DNA from: Enterobacteriaceae bacterium
GTDB taxonomy: Bacteria > Pseudomonadota > Gammaproteobacteria > Enterobacterales > Enterobacteriaceae
Reading direction: 5' to 3'
Length of the DNA: 11,813 bases
NCBI GenBank assembly: GCA_022712475.1
Contig: JALAGK010000433.1
Coordinates: forward strand, 1 to 11,813
The first letter of the stretch is position 1. The number at the start of each line of letters is the position of its first letter. Below the pieces are notes generated by a model that did not search any database, was not told where the DNA came from, and worked only from the letters and a program-made list of their open reading frames with translations. Position numbers and translations under genes: made by a program. Positions 1-8,755 of the stretch are shown here, piece by piece.

Positions 1-139
1 GGCTGGCGTCAACCTCTGGCAGACTGCGGCGCAGGTAAATCGCCACCACCACCAGCCCAGCGGACACACCAATCAGGAATAAGTAAATCGCGATAGGCCA
101 ATCCCATACCAGGCCTGGAAAATGAAACGCAGATATCAT
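1..139 (-). CDS. nrfD: NrfD, membrane quinol-oxidising subunit of nitrite reduction (partial, N-terminal 46 codons)
   Basis: This is the start of the integral membrane subunit thought to oxidise quinol and pass electrons to NrfC for periplasmic nitrite reduction (family knowledge). The visible peptide begins [19 protein letters not shown] and continues into a hydrophobic stretch (LFLIGVSAGLVVVAIYL, about residues 20-36). That stretch is the first transmembrane helix of the NrfD/PsrC family and closely resembles E. coli NrfD. The gene runs off the left edge, so about 270 residues are unseen. Its ATG overlaps the TGA of nrfC in an ATGA arrangement, which indicates translational coupling. The biogenesis genes nrfEFG, which follow nrfD in E. 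coli, would lie outside the window if present. Confidence 0.93.
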   Translation of the reverse strand, partial: MISAFHFPGLVWDWPIAIYLFLIGVSAGLVVVAIYLRRSLPEVDAS

Positions 140-807
140 TGTTTCACCTCTCCATAGCGAAACGGCACACGGTACAGTTTTGGCCATGTGCCCAGCGCCA
201 GCTTATAGCGGTACGTGCTCTGCCCGGCAATTAACCGTGAGATGTCGCTTTGCGGGTCGTCAAGATTACCAAACGTCAGCGCCTGAGTTGGACAAGACTC
301 TACACAGGCGGGCAAGCCCCCTTCCCTGAGTCGAGTTTTACGACAAAAATCACACTTGTCTGCCGTGCGGCTTTCCGGGTGGATAAAACGCACACGATAC
401 GGACAGGCTACAATGCAGTACTGACACCCCACACACAGATCCGGGTTCACATCCACAATACCGGTTGCCGCATCGCGAAACGACGCCCCGGTTGGGCATA
501 CGTCAACGCAAGGCGCTCGTTCGCAGTGCTGACAAGAGTGGCGAAAGAAACGGTATTTCACGTCCGGAAACTCGCCAATCGGTTCACTGCGAATAATGGT
601 CAATCTTGAGACGACTTCTGGCACCTTATTCACCTCGCGACAGGCATCCATGCAGGCCGTGCAGCCAATGCAGCGTGTTTCGTCGTGCACCATGGCGTAG
701 CGTATACCGCCAATATTTTCGCTACGCGCCAGCACGGTACCGGCTGGTAAACCAGTCAGGGCCAGCACTCCAGCACCAGCAAGAAAATGGCGACGGGAGC
801 AACTCAT
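136..807 (-). CDS. nrfC: NrfC, periplasmic four-cluster [4Fe-4S] ferredoxin-type subunit
   Basis: This 223-aa protein relays electrons from the membrane quinol oxidase NrfD to the cytochrome NrfB in periplasmic nitrite ammonification. Residues 4-9 (SRRHFL), followed by a hydrophobic stretch to about residue 27, form a twin-arginine signal, consistent with export of a folded iron-sulfur protein. Sixteen cysteines fall into four groups typical of four [4Fe-4S] clusters: C46/C49/C52/C56, C92/C95/C100/C104, C125/C128/C131/C135 and C152/C155/C168/C172. Length and sequence match E. coli NrfC (223 aa). The ATG overlaps the nrfB stop (ATGA at 804-807) and the stop overlaps the nrfD start, so the three genes look translationally coupled. 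One extra cysteine (C3) lies in the signal region. Confidence 0.97.
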   Translation of the reverse strand: MSCSRRHFLAGAGVLALTGLPAGTVLARSENIGGIRYAMVHDETRCIGCTACMDACREVNKVPEVVSRLTIIRSEPIGEFPDVKYRFFRHSCQHCERAPCVDVCPTGASFRDAATGIVDVNPDLCVGCQYCIVACPYRVRFIHPESRTADKCDFCRKTRLREGGLPACVESCPTQALTFGNLDDPQSDISRLIAGQSTYRYKLALGTWPKLYRVPFRYGEVKQ

Positions 808-1367
808 GGATGCTCCTTACCCGGCCATACCGACGCCGGATTAAACGCCGGATTGTTACGCTGCTCGCTGTGGCAATCGACACACAGCTTAATCCGTGTC
901 TTATCGTCATATTTCGTCACCGCATCCTGCTGCGGATGCAACCGGTGACAACTCGCACAAGCCACTTTTGCCAGATGCACATCGTGAGGCCAAAAGGCCT
1001 GTTGCAGCTTTTCCGGCTGATGGCAGGCAAAGCAGACGCCATTTTGCTCCACCACACTGTAACCAGCGTGGTTAAAACGCATAACATCACGCACACCTTC
1101 ACGGTGCTTCGCAGAAGGTTTACCGTGGCAGTCAGTACAGGTAACCGGCAAGCCATTGTTCGGGTTGGTTACCTGGGCATGTTGACCCAGCATGCCCTCT
1201 TTATGAGGTTTGTGGCAGTCCAGACAGGCGCTATCGCGGCTGCGTTGAAGTGTCACTGTCGCCTCATCAGGCACCAAAGCCGGGGGCTGTGCAGTAGCGG
1301 CAGGTAATGCCAGCCACAATCCGCACGCCAGCCCCCCGGCCGCAAACAAGGAACGTATTACGCTCAT
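804..1367 (-). CDS. nrfB: NrfB, periplasmic pentaheme c-type cytochrome
   Basis: NrfB is the soluble periplasmic cytochrome that passes electrons from NrfCD to the nitrite reductase NrfA. The protein has five CXXCH haem-attachment motifs (CLDCH, CTDCH, CFACH, CASCH, CVDCH), as expected for pentaheme NrfB, and an N-terminal Sec signal peptide ending near ALPAATA. I chose the ATG at 1367 (187 aa, starting MSVIRSL), which aligns with the E. coli start MSVLRSL. A GTG two codons upstream at 1373 is also in frame, but it overlaps the GGAG Shine-Dalgarno at 1373-1376, which sits 5 nt before the ATG. The gene lies 44 bp downstream of nrfA and overlaps nrfC by 4 bp. Its C-terminal NPAFNPASV resembles E. 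coli NrfB. Confidence 0.97.
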   Translation of the reverse strand: MSVIRSLFAAGGLACGLWLALPAATAQPPALVPDEATVTLQRSRDSACLDCHKPHKEGMLGQHAQVTNPNNGLPVTCTDCHGKPSAKHREGVRDVMRFNHAGYSVVEQNGVCFACHQPEKLQQAFWPHDVHLAKVACASCHRLHPQQDAVTKYDDKTRIKLCVDCHSEQRNNPAFNPASVWPGKEHP

Positions 1368-1387
1368 AATCACTCCATTGGCGGTCG

Positions 1388-1403
1388 GCCCCGTAACCGG
1401 GGC
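1388..1403 (-). other. GC-rich stem-loop between nrfA and nrfB
   Basis: A perfect inverted repeat, GCCCCG-TAAC-CGGGGC, lies in the short gap between the nrfA stop (1412-1414) and the nrfB start. In the nrf transcript it would form a 6-bp G+C-rich stem with a 4-nt loop. No U-run follows it on the minus strand, so it does not look like an intrinsic terminator. Its position is typical of hairpins that protect the 3' end of an upstream cistron, or mark a processing site, and so allow more product from the first gene. That role is inference; the structure itself is seen directly. Confidence 0.6.
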
Positions 1404-1411
1404 ATGGGGGG

Positions 1412-2851
1412 TTATTTATCCAGCAAGCCGTTACGCTGCGCCTGGCTGTCCCACTGTGGTACAACCGCCTTCAAAAACGCCTCTTTCTCTGTGCTGGCAG
1501 CAACCATATCCAGGCCAATGGCCTGCTGGGCTTTTTCTTTGCTGGAAATATCCGGTAGCAGAACCGGCTCGGTAATACCTTTGGTCGCCAGGATGCGCAG
1601 CAGTTTGACGCGCGCCTGCGCGGCTTCATCGAGCGCGGTGCCAAGCATGCGTAAACCCACTTCAGGCGCGTGCATGTGAATACCGTGAGAAGCAATGGAG
1701 AAGTCCCAACGCCACTGGGCATGACGAATGTTTTGCAGTACTGGCGCCATTTCTTGCTCACTCGCGCCGGCATCCCATGCCGCTTTCGCTTCAAAGTGCG
1801 CGTGAACCAGCTGATCTTCAACTTTGAGCTTAATGTCGTTAATTGCTTTTTTACGCTCAGCTACAACCTGTTGCAGCGCCTCTTTGCTCTGGGTATGGCA
1901 GGTCGCACAGGTTTGCTCAAAGGTATCAAAAGGGTTGCCAATTTTATGACTGGTGTAGAGTTTGCCCTGACTGTTTTGCAGTTTCGGCATGTGGCAATCA
2001 ATGCAGGTCACATTGTTCTGGCCATGAACACCTTTACTCCAGGTTTCATATTCCGGATGCTGCGCCTTCAGCATTGGCGCTTTTGACAACTGATGGGTCC
2101 AGTCTTTGAAGTTAATTTCATCATAGAGCGCCTCCATCTCTTCCACCGCAATGCCCTTCTTCCACGGGAACGTCACGTGCTTTTCCTCACCGCCAAAGTA
2201 GTACTCTACGTGGCACTGACCGCATACCATCGACTGCTGGTCAAAGCGGCTGGCATGATTAAACGGTTTGTTAATGGCCTCCATTGCCCTTGCGGCATAG
2301 GGACGCGAGAGCGTCAACGCCGGTTCACCCCGGGCAAACTCAGGGGCGGCGGTATTATGACAATCGGCGCAGCCCAGTTGGTTAACAATCAGCGGCCCAC
2401 CGCGCGCCCACTTGCCGTGGAAATAACCGTCTTCACCGTTTTGTGCAATTTCGCGCGCCACATCGGGGCTTTTACAGCTCCAGCACGCCATTGGCTGTGG
2501 CCCATCTTCACTGCTCTGGGGTGCACCGGTACGCAAGGTTTCACGCACGTCTGTTAGCGCGTAAGCGTGGCCGCGTGGCTTGTTATAATCTTTTGAGAAA
2601 GCATACCCGGCCCAGAGAATAACCAGCCGCGGGTCCTCCGCCAGCGCATCCTCGCGTGCCGACTGCTCAGAAGTGGCCTGCCACGAGGCGTACTGATCGG
2701 GATGGCGATCTGCAAAACGGTTATTGCGCGCCTCAATATTAAGCGGTTTTGCCGCCGGCGGCGCAACAGAGGGAGTATCGGTAGCAAAGGCACCGAAAGC
2801 CGTACACAGACACAATATTAGCGCGCCTGCAAGCGAGTAGCTCCTGGTCAT
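1412..2851 (-). CDS. nrfA: NrfA, periplasmic pentaheme cytochrome c nitrite reductase (ammonia-forming)
   Basis: NrfA catalyses six-electron reduction of nitrite to ammonium in the periplasm, and also acts on nitric oxide and hydroxylamine (family knowledge). The 479-aa product matches E. coli NrfA (478 aa). A Sec signal peptide covers about residues 1-23 (ending AFGAFA). Five haem sites are visible: the diagnostic catalytic CWSCK at 123-127, with lysine as haem ligand, and CADCH 161-165, CGQCH 210-214, CIDCH 283-287 and CATCH 315-319. R107, Y218 and H276 sit where the active-site Arg, Tyr and His of the family are expected. The C-terminal [18 protein letters not shown] region supplies distal histidine ligands. 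The CWSCK haem requires the dedicated lyase NrfEFG in E. coli, which is not in the window. It is the first gene of the operon, with a putative FNR-dependent promoter upstream. Confidence 0.98.
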   Translation of the reverse strand: MTRSYSLAGALILCLCTAFGAFATDTPSVAPPAAKPLNIEARNNRFADRHPDQYASWQATSEQSAREDALAEDPRLVILWAGYAFSKDYNKPRGHAYALTDVRETLRTGAPQSSEDGPQPMACWSCKSPDVAREIAQNGEDGYFHGKWARGGPLIVNQLGCADCHNTAAPEFARGEPALTLSRPYAARAMEAINKPFNHASRFDQQSMVCGQCHVEYYFGGEEKHVTFPWKKGIAVEEMEALYDEINFKDWTHQLSKAPMLKAQHPEYETWSKGVHGQNNVTCIDCHMPKLQNSQGKLYTSHKIGNPFDTFEQTCATCHTQSKEALQQVVAERKKAINDIKLKVEDQLVHAHFEAKAAWDAGASEQEMAPVLQNIRHAQWRWDFSIASHGIHMHAPEVGLRMLGTALDEAAQARVKLLRILATKGITEPVLLPDISSKEKAQQAIGLDMVAASTEKEAFLKAVVPQWDSQAQRNGLLDK

Positions 2852-2916
2852 AACGTGTTCATCCTGTTCTTTTTATGGGAGTAACCAACGGAAATTGCTC
2901 AACAAATATGCTCAAC

Positions 2917-2965
2917 GGTTCATTTTTAGATCAAAACCCGCATTTAAAGTGTTGTTTTTGATCAA
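2917..2965 (-). promoter_or_regulatory. nrfA promoter with FNR-binding site (class II arrangement)
   Basis: Read on the minus strand, 2965-2952 is TTGATCAAAAACAA, matching 9 of 10 defined bases of the FNR consensus TTGAT-N4-ATCAA. A weak -10 hexamer (TAAAAA, 2928-2923, 4/6 to TATAAT) predicts a transcription start near 2917. That places the FNR site centre (2958.5) at -41.5, the spacing of class II FNR-activated promoters, and leaves a leader of about 65 nt before nrfA. A weak -10 with no good -35 is expected for an activator-dependent promoter. E. coli nrfA is also activated anaerobically by FNR at -41.5 (established). I could not make out convincing NarL/NarP heptamers or an IHF site upstream. 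Confidence 0.75.
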
Positions 2966-3172
2966 ACGTTGCGCAGGCTACAAAAATAAGAAATGACAGA
3001 TGTGACGTGGCGCAGTGGCACCCAAAAGAAAGCCGTGCACAAGCAGTGATGTGTAATGAGGGCGTTGGCGGGCTAGTGAAACAGAAGGCGCACAAGGTTC
3101 AGCCGCTCATAGCGCGCGGACGGTTATCATGCTTGAGGAAGAAGCAAAAGCGACAGACGCAGGGTTTAAGGC
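2966..3172. other. Intergenic stretch between nrf promoter and kdsA terminator, no recognised content
   Basis: The whole gap between nrfA and kdsA is 369 bp. Once the nrfA leader and promoter (2852-2965) and the kdsA terminator (3173-3206) are removed, about 200 bp remain. I see no credible coding sequence. The longest ATG-initiated frame I found (2992-3048, plus strand, 18 codons) has no Shine-Dalgarno. No repeats, insertion-sequence ends or tRNA fragments are apparent. The part next to the nrf promoter (about 2966-3010) is where upstream regulators of nrf (NarL/NarP, IHF, Fis in E. coli) would bind. The rest is unexplained. Confidence 0.5.
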
Positions 3173-3206
3173 AATAAAAAACCGCTCTGCGGTAAAAACA
3201 GAGCGG
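3173..3206 (-). terminator. Rho-independent terminator after kdsA
   Basis: On the minus strand an 8-bp perfect stem, CCGCTCTG/CAGAGCGG (3206-3199 paired with 3189-3182), with a 9-nt loop is followed by TTTTTTATT (3181-3173). It lies 15 bp past the kdsA stop codon and should end the hemA-prfA-prmC-sirB2-sirB1-kdsA transcription unit. It also separates that operon from the downstream nrf promoter. Confidence 0.92.
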
Positions 3207-3220
3207 CTCAGAACGGTTTA

Positions 3221-4120
<900 letters not shown>

Positions 4121-4930
4121 CTAGTGCAGCGTAATCTGTTTGTGTGAAATCGAGTTAATCTGCGCCTTGATCATCTCGCTTATCGGGTCTTCCGGGCACT
4201 GCTCAACGAAATAGGTTAAGTCGTTGAGCGCCACGTGTCCGCAGTCGAGCTGAGCGTAGATAAGGCCGCGATCGCGAATCTCGTAAGGATCTTCTGGATT
4301 GAACTGCAACAGCACTTCGCTTGCGTGCAACGCCAGCTCCATCTGCCGCTCTTCCATTAGCGAGGTTTTCAGCGTGTCGAGCAGTTTGCGGATAACGTCA
4401 ATGTTGTCAGACTCATCCAGATCCTCATCAAACAACTGCGCTGCCGGGCCAATGTTGCCCTTGAGCCACACTTCAAGCGTGTGTTCATCAAGCGTTTCGC
4501 CGTTAAACGGGTTAATAAGCCACATTTCGCCATCCAGCCAGTCGGCGCGCAGCAAAAGCTGAGTCGGGAATATCACCGGCATCAGCGGAATGTCCAGACT
4601 CTCAGCCACCCACAGTAAAATCGCCCCGAGCGATACCGCACTGCCCTGACGCTTATTAAGCACTTCGTCGAGCCACAGCGCGTCAGACAGGCGATAAACG
4701 CCGTCCGCGTCACGAAAACCCCATTTTTTATAAAACAGCTCCAGGAGCTTTTCGAGCTGCAAATCGTGATGCAGCCCCTGGCAAATCTCTTCACGCGCCT
4801 GGGCTGCCAGCTGGTCCAGCTGGGCACGTACCTGCTGCGTCGGAAAATTTTCGCGAATCTGCTGCGATATCTGAATGATCCCTTCACACAACGGTGCCTG
4901 ATCAAAATCGAAATCGGCTAACAACTCCAT
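4121..4930 (-). CDS. sirB1: SirB1 (YchA), transglutaminase-like/TPR protein of unknown activity
   Basis: This 269-aa protein matches E. coli SirB1/YchA in length and sequence. The core (about residues 88-150) has the SirB1 transglutaminase-like fold signature: NKRQGSAVSLGAILLW, FPTQLLLR and WLINPFNGETL. The C-terminal third (about 175-269) contains helical repeats of TPR type (ALHASEVLLQFNPEDPYEIRDRG). Judging from memory of related families, the catalytic Cys is absent (A98/S100 region), and Q124 replaces the His found in many SirB1 homologues, so it may be a pseudoenzyme or scaffold. Its biochemical role is not established; the name comes from work on Salmonella invasion-gene regulation. 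The start is 3 bp after the sirB2 stop, so the pair is probably coupled. Confidence 0.93.
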   Translation of the reverse strand: MELLADFDFDQAPLCEGIIQISQQIRENFPTQQVRAQLDQLAAQAREEICQGLHHDLQLEKLLELFYKKWGFRDADGVYRLSDALWLDEVLNKRQGSAVSLGAILLWVAESLDIPLMPVIFPTQLLLRADWLDGEMWLINPFNGETLDEHTLEVWLKGNIGPAAQLFDEDLDESDNIDVIRKLLDTLKTSLMEERQMELALHASEVLLQFNPEDPYEIRDRGLIYAQLDCGHVALNDLTYFVEQCPEDPISEMIKAQINSISHKQITLH

Positions 4931-4933
4931 GAC

Positions 4934-5323
4934 TTACCCCAGTAACGGTATTTTTGTGGTGGCGAGTTTGACGATGACATACAGCACCACCAACCCCAAC
5001 AGGAAGGCAAACCAACGAACCTGCTGGCTGCGCGGGCGACGCCCAAGCGCGATAAAGCCCAAAACGATGTAGATAATAACGCCAAAAAGCTTCTCAGTCA
5101 GCCATGCGCCCTGTGGCGTAAACGGCCAGAACTTCGCCATAACCATCAATGCCACGCCGCTGAGCAGCATCACGGTGTCGTTGACGTGTGGAACAATACG
5201 CACCCAGCGCTTTTGCGACATCGGCGATGTGCGGTACTGCCACCAGTAGCGCAGAATAAAAAGTGAGACGGAAAACAAAACCGTCAGGACATGCAGGTGC
5301 TTGAGCGCGAAATACGTCGCCAT
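4934..5323 (-). CDS. sirB2: SirB2 (YchQ), small four-helix inner-membrane protein
   Basis: This 129-aa hydrophobic protein matches the SirB family (E. coli YchQ, about 130 aa). Four probable transmembrane helices are visible: roughly residues 8-27 (LHVLTVLFSVSLFILRYWW), 45-64 (HVNDTVMLLSGVALMVMAKF), 78-94 (LFGVIIYIVLGFIALG) and 102-122 (VRWFAFLLGLVVLYVIVKLA). Conserved polar or charged positions include H9, R25 and H46 within or next to the helices. No enzymatic activity is known. The gene sits with 3-bp gaps between prmC and sirB1, suggesting strong translational coupling. As with sirB1, the name comes from genetic work in Salmonella and the true function is unknown. Confidence 0.93.
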   Translation of the reverse strand: MATYFALKHLHVLTVLFSVSLFILRYWWQYRTSPMSQKRWVRIVPHVNDTVMLLSGVALMVMAKFWPFTPQGAWLTEKLFGVIIYIVLGFIALGRRPRSQQVRWFAFLLGLVVLYVIVKLATTKIPLLG

Positions 5324-5326
5324 TGC

Positions 5327-6169
5327 TTACTCCGTCATTGTTATAAGTTGGCCCGCAGTGAGCCTTTCATTGCCGCCATAGTCGCGGCAGGTTTTAACCT
5401 GCGTATAGCCTGCTGCATCAAACAGCGCACGCACCGCCGCACCTTGCTGCCAGCCGTGCTCCAGCAGCAGCCAGCCACCAGGCGCTAAAAACGCGCGCCC
5501 TTCTTCTACCAGCAGCCGTAGGCAGGCAAGTCCGTTGTCGGCCGCCACCAGCGCGGTGAGCGGCTCAAAACGCACATCGCCCTGGTTAAGGTGCGGATCA
5601 GCGGCATCAATATACGGCGGATTACTGACGATAAGGTCAAAACGCTGCGCATCAAGGGCACTAAACCAATTGCTTTGTCGAATCGTAACATTGCGCATAC
5701 CGAGATAATCAGCGTTACGTTGCGCCAGCGCAACCGCATCCGGGATCAAATCGAGCGCCACAATCTCGCAATCAGGCCGCTCACTGGCAAGCGCCAGTGC
5801 AATCGCGCCCGTGCCGGTACCCAGTTCAAGAATGCGACACGGCGTCACCGGCAACCGCGCGAGCGCCTGCTCGACCAGACACTCGGTGTCAGGACGGGGA
5901 ATCAAGGTAGCAGAAGAAACAAACAGCGGCAGCGACCAGAACTCACGCACGCCGGTCAGGTGTGCCACGGGCTCACCGTGCACGCGCCGCGCCAGCAGTT
6001 CATCAAGCTGTGCCTGTTCCTCAGGCGCAAGGCGCGTCTCGCCAAAAGCGAGAATAAACGTGCGGCTCTTGCCCGTGACGTGCCCAAGCAGGATTTCCGC
6101 ATCACGTCGTGGACTGTCGCCCGGTGAAAGCTGCGCGATAGCCCTGGCAAGCCACGTCTGATAATCCAT
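5327..6169 (-). CDS. prmC: PrmC (HemK), release factor glutamine methyltransferase
   Basis: PrmC transfers a methyl group from S-adenosylmethionine to the glutamine of the GGQ motif in release factors RF1 and RF2, which speeds peptide release. The 280-aa protein has an N-terminal helical substrate-binding region (about 1-75), a SAM-binding motif ELGTGTGAIAL (115-125) and the catalytic NPPY motif (183-186) that binds the target glutamine amide. Its start codon overlaps the prfA stop (TAATG at 6171-6167), so the modifying enzyme is coupled to its substrate. The older name hemK reflects the hemA neighbourhood, not a haem function. Confidence 0.97.
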   Translation of the reverse strand: MDYQTWLARAIAQLSPGDSPRRDAEILLGHVTGKSRTFILAFGETRLAPEEQAQLDELLARRVHGEPVAHLTGVREFWSLPLFVSSATLIPRPDTECLVEQALARLPVTPCRILELGTGTGAIALALASERPDCEIVALDLIPDAVALAQRNADYLGMRNVTIRQSNWFSALDAQRFDLIVSNPPYIDAADPHLNQGDVRFEPLTALVAADNGLACLRLLVEEGRAFLAPGGWLLLEHGWQQGAAVRALFDAAGYTQVKTCRDYGGNERLTAGQLITMTE

Positions 6170-7251
6170 TACTCCTGCCCGGCCAGCGCCGCAAGCTGGT
6201 CTGCCTGATATTCCTGCACAATAGGCTCAATCAGCATATCCAACTTGCCTTCCATTGTTTCGTCCAGGCGATACAGCGTCAGGTTAATACGATGATCGGT
6301 CACGCGCCCCTGCGGGAAGTTATAGGTACGGTTCCGATCGGAGCGGTCGCCACTGCCAAGCAGGTTGCGGCGGGTAGATGCCTCATCCTGCTGGCGCTTT
6401 GCCACTTCAGCAGCACGAATACGCGCACCCAGCACCGCCAACGCTTTGGCCTTGTTTTTGTGTTGCGAGCGCTCATCCTGGCACTCCACCACAATACCGG
6501 TCGGCAGGTGGGTAATGCGGATAGCAGAGTCGGTGGTGTTGACGTGCTGACCACCTGCGCCGGAGGAGCGGAAGGTGTCGATACGCAGGTCAGCTGGGTT
6601 GATATCCGGCAGCTCGGCTTCAGGCAACTCCGGCATAACAGCCACAGTACAGGCCGAGGTATGAATGCGCCCCTGGGATTCGGTCGCTGGCACGCGCTGT
6701 ACGCGGTGGCCGCCGGACTCAAACTTCAGGCGACCATACACGCCATCACCGCTGATTTTGGCAATGATTTCTTTGTAACCGCCGTGCTCACCTTCGTTAG
6801 CGCTCATGATTTCCACACGCCAGCGCTTCGCTTCGGCATAACGGATGTACATACGGAACAAGTCACCAGCAAACAGTGCGGCTTCATCACCGCCAGTTCC
6901 GGCTCGCACTTCAAGAAACGCGTTGCGCTCATCGTCCGGATCACGTGGCAGCAGCAGCACCTGAAGCTGTTGCTCCATGGCTTCGTTTTGCTCGCGTGCT
7001 GCCTCAAGCTCATCCTGGGCCATATCGCGCATTTCCGGGTCGTCGAGCATTTCGCGTGCCGTTTCAATATCCTGCTGAATCTGTTGCCATTGTAAAAAGC
7101 AGCGCGAGACATCGCTTAACTGCGCATATTCCCGTGACAGAGCACGAAAACGCTCCTGGTCAGCGATAACGTCTGCTTCACCAAGCAGCGCCTGAACTTC
7201 TTCGTGACGCTCATTCAGGGCTTCCAGTTTGGCAACAATAGAAGGCTTCAT
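6169..7251 (-). CDS. prfA: RF1, peptide chain release factor 1
   Basis: RF1 recognises UAA and UAG stop codons and triggers peptidyl-tRNA hydrolysis on the ribosome. The 360-aa length equals that of E. coli RF1. The stop-codon-reading motif P188-A-T190 distinguishes RF1 from RF2 (SPF). The catalytic GGQ loop is at 233-235 within [10 protein letters not shown], with Q235 the residue methylated by PrmC. The N-terminal coiled-coil domain (about 1-100) is rich in Glu, Gln and Ala. The gene lies 39 bp downstream of hemA and shares one base with the prmC start. The ribosome binding site is weak (AGGTG about 12 nt before the ATG), suggesting dependence on upstream translation. This prfA is the release factor, not the Listeria virulence regulator. 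Confidence 0.98.
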   Translation of the reverse strand: MKPSIVAKLEALNERHEEVQALLGEADVIADQERFRALSREYAQLSDVSRCFLQWQQIQQDIETAREMLDDPEMRDMAQDELEAAREQNEAMEQQLQVLLLPRDPDDERNAFLEVRAGTGGDEAALFAGDLFRMYIRYAEAKRWRVEIMSANEGEHGGYKEIIAKISGDGVYGRLKFESGGHRVQRVPATESQGRIHTSACTVAVMPELPEAELPDINPADLRIDTFRSSGAGGQHVNTTDSAIRITHLPTGIVVECQDERSQHKNKAKALAVLGARIRAAEVAKRQQDEASTRRNLLGSGDRSDRNRTYNFPQGRVTDHRINLTLYRLDETMEGKLDMLIEPIVQEYQADQLAALAGQE

Positions 7252-7290
7252 GGGTGGGGATTCACCTTGTAGAAATAGGGTTGAGTGGGA

Positions 7291-8547
7291 CTAATCCAGC
7301 CCGAGGCTGCTGCGCAGAATTTGCAGACGTTCGTCGTCGCCGTCACGTGCAGCCTGCTGTAGCGATTTGGTGGGTGCGTGAATAAGCTTGTTGGTCAACT
7401 TCCACGCCAGTTCCTTTAGCACGGCCTCGGCATCGGCACCTTGCTGGAGCGACGCCAGCGCCTTTGCAGCCAACTCGTCACGAGTGGCTTCTGCCTTACC
7501 GCGAAACTCGCGAATGCTCTCGCTGGCGCTCTGGGCGCGCAGCCAGGCCATAAACTCGCTGGTTTCCTGGGCAACAATGGTTTCAGCCTGTACGGCCGCC
7601 GCCTGACGTTGTGCCATATTGTGTTGAATAATCGCCTGCAGATCGTCCACGCCATACAGATAGGCGTTGGCGAGCTTGCCTACTTCTGGCTCCACGTCGC
7701 GCGGCACAGCAATATCCACCAGCAACATTGGCTGATTGCGCCGCGCCTTGAGCGCACGCTCAACCATACCTTTACCAATAATCGGCAGCGGGCTGGCGGT
7801 GGAACTGATGATAATGTCGGCCTCGGGCAAACGGGCATCAATATCTGGCAGGCCGATTTCTTCCGCCCCCACTTCCTCGGCCAGCGCTTTGGCTCGCTCG
7901 CGGGTGCGGTTGGCAATAATCATTTTGCGAACCTGGTGTTCACGCAGATGGCGCGCAACCAGTTCAATAGTTTCACCCGCGCCAACCAGCAGCACGGTAA
8001 CCTCAGAGAGTGATTCAAAGATTTGGCGCGCCAGGGTACAGGCGGCAAAAGCGACGGAGACCGCGCTGGCACCGATTTCAGTCTCAGTACGCACCCGCTT
8101 CGCCACGGAGAATGATTTCTGGAACATGCGCTCCAGCTCACTGGCGTGAGAATGGCCACGTGAAGAGTCGGCAAAGGCTTTTTTCACCTGCCCCAGAATT
8201 TGGGGCTCGCCAAGAATCATGGAATCCAGACCGCTGGCAACACGCATCAGGTGGCTCACCGCCTCGTTATCCTGGTGCCAGTACAGACTGCGGCGCACTT
8301 CCGCTTCGTCCAGCTTGTGGTAATCACACAGCCAGCGCACCAACGCTTCATGCAGGTTGTCCTGCTGCTCCACGCTCAGGTACAGCTCCGTACGGTTACA
8401 GGTCGACAACACGACTCCGCCCTGCACCATCGGCTGCGCCAGCAGGCTATCCAGCGCGCTGTCGAGCGTATCCGGCGAAAACGTAACGCGTTCTCGCAAT
8501 GATACAGGTGCCGTTTTGTGGTTAATACCCAGAGCTAACAGAGTCAT
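7291..8547 (-). CDS. hemA: HemA, glutamyl-tRNA reductase
   Basis: HemA reduces glutamyl-tRNA(Glu) with NADPH to glutamate-1-semialdehyde, the first committed step of C5-pathway tetrapyrrole (haem, sirohaem) synthesis. Starting at the ATG at 8547 gives 418 aa beginning [20 protein letters not shown], the same start and length as in E. coli. The frame is open further upstream to 8685, but that stretch holds the promoter. C50 in [10 protein letters not shown] is the active-site nucleophile. The Rossmann NADPH-binding motif is [14 protein letters not shown] (about 190-203), and a C-terminal helical dimerisation domain follows. The ATG lacks a clear Shine-Dalgarno. It is the first gene of the operon; in E. 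coli and Salmonella, HemA level is also controlled by regulated proteolysis acting at the N-terminus. Confidence 0.98.
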   Translation of the reverse strand: MTLLALGINHKTAPVSLRERVTFSPDTLDSALDSLLAQPMVQGGVVLSTCNRTELYLSVEQQDNLHEALVRWLCDYHKLDEAEVRRSLYWHQDNEAVSHLMRVASGLDSMILGEPQILGQVKKAFADSSRGHSHASELERMFQKSFSVAKRVRTETEIGASAVSVAFAACTLARQIFESLSEVTVLLVGAGETIELVARHLREHQVRKMIIANRTRERAKALAEEVGAEEIGLPDIDARLPEADIIISSTASPLPIIGKGMVERALKARRNQPMLLVDIAVPRDVEPEVGKLANAYLYGVDDLQAIIQHNMAQRQAAAVQAETIVAQETSEFMAWLRAQSASESIREFRGKAEATRDELAAKALASLQQGADAEAVLKELAWKLTNKLIHAPTKSLQQAARDGDDERLQILRSSLGLD

Positions 8548-8583
8548 GTGTGCGGGAGTAATACCGGTCTTGATATGGATTTC

Positions 8584-8619
8584 TGGTGGCATAATACAGG
8601 ATGCGCACTGGCAATAAAA
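8584..8619 (-). promoter_or_regulatory. Possible hemA promoter
   Basis: On the minus strand a good -10 hexamer TATTAT (8596-8591, 5/6), directly preceded by TG, lies 17 nt from a poor -35 (TTTTAT, 8619-8614). The predicted start would be near 8584, giving a leader of about 37 nt. The call rests on hexamer matching in the divergent hemA-lolB gap alone. On the other strand, TTGACG at 8685-8690 looks like a -35 for lolB, but no well-spaced -10 follows it. Confidence 0.4.
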
Positions 8620-8755
8620 GGGAGCGCCCTCTTTCGCAACGATAGACGCCAGCCCTCTTTTCCTGCTTCCGGATAATTTCACCATTGACGCTTTTCACGC
8701 ATAAAGCCAGTATTACCGGTTACGACTTTGACGGTTCTCAAGGATTTATCGCGTT

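Noticed and set aside
606..1307. 233-codon open frame on the plus strand opposite nrfB and nrfC
   Set aside because: It is antisense to two clearly recognised genes, its translation is rich in Arg and Cys as antisense of haem and cluster motifs would be, and it resembles no known protein.
1368..1373. GTG at 1373 as the start of nrfB
   Set aside because: The GTG overlaps the GGAG Shine-Dalgarno that serves the ATG at 1367, and the E. coli protein starts at the position equivalent to 1367.
2921..2934. A second FNR-like element, TTTTAGATCAA, nearer to nrfA
   Set aside because: Only one half-site (ATCAA) is present; the other half matches one base of five, and it overlaps the predicted -10.
2966..3172. 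Possible ldr/rdl toxin-antitoxin units, which adjoin kdsA in E. coli
   Set aside because: No long direct repeats and no small hydrophobic Ldr-like peptide could be found in this interval on either strand.
6292..7095. 267-codon open frame on the plus strand opposite prfA
   Set aside because: It lies entirely opposite RF1, shows no domain, and has no ribosome binding site or promoter of its own that I can see.
8548..8685. In-frame 46-codon N-terminal extension of hemA, including a FYCQCASC stretch resembling a metal-binding motif
   Set aside because: The conserved HemA N-terminus [12 protein letters not shown] begins at 8547 and gives the usual 418 aa. The upstream stretch overlaps the probable promoter and has no family counterpart.
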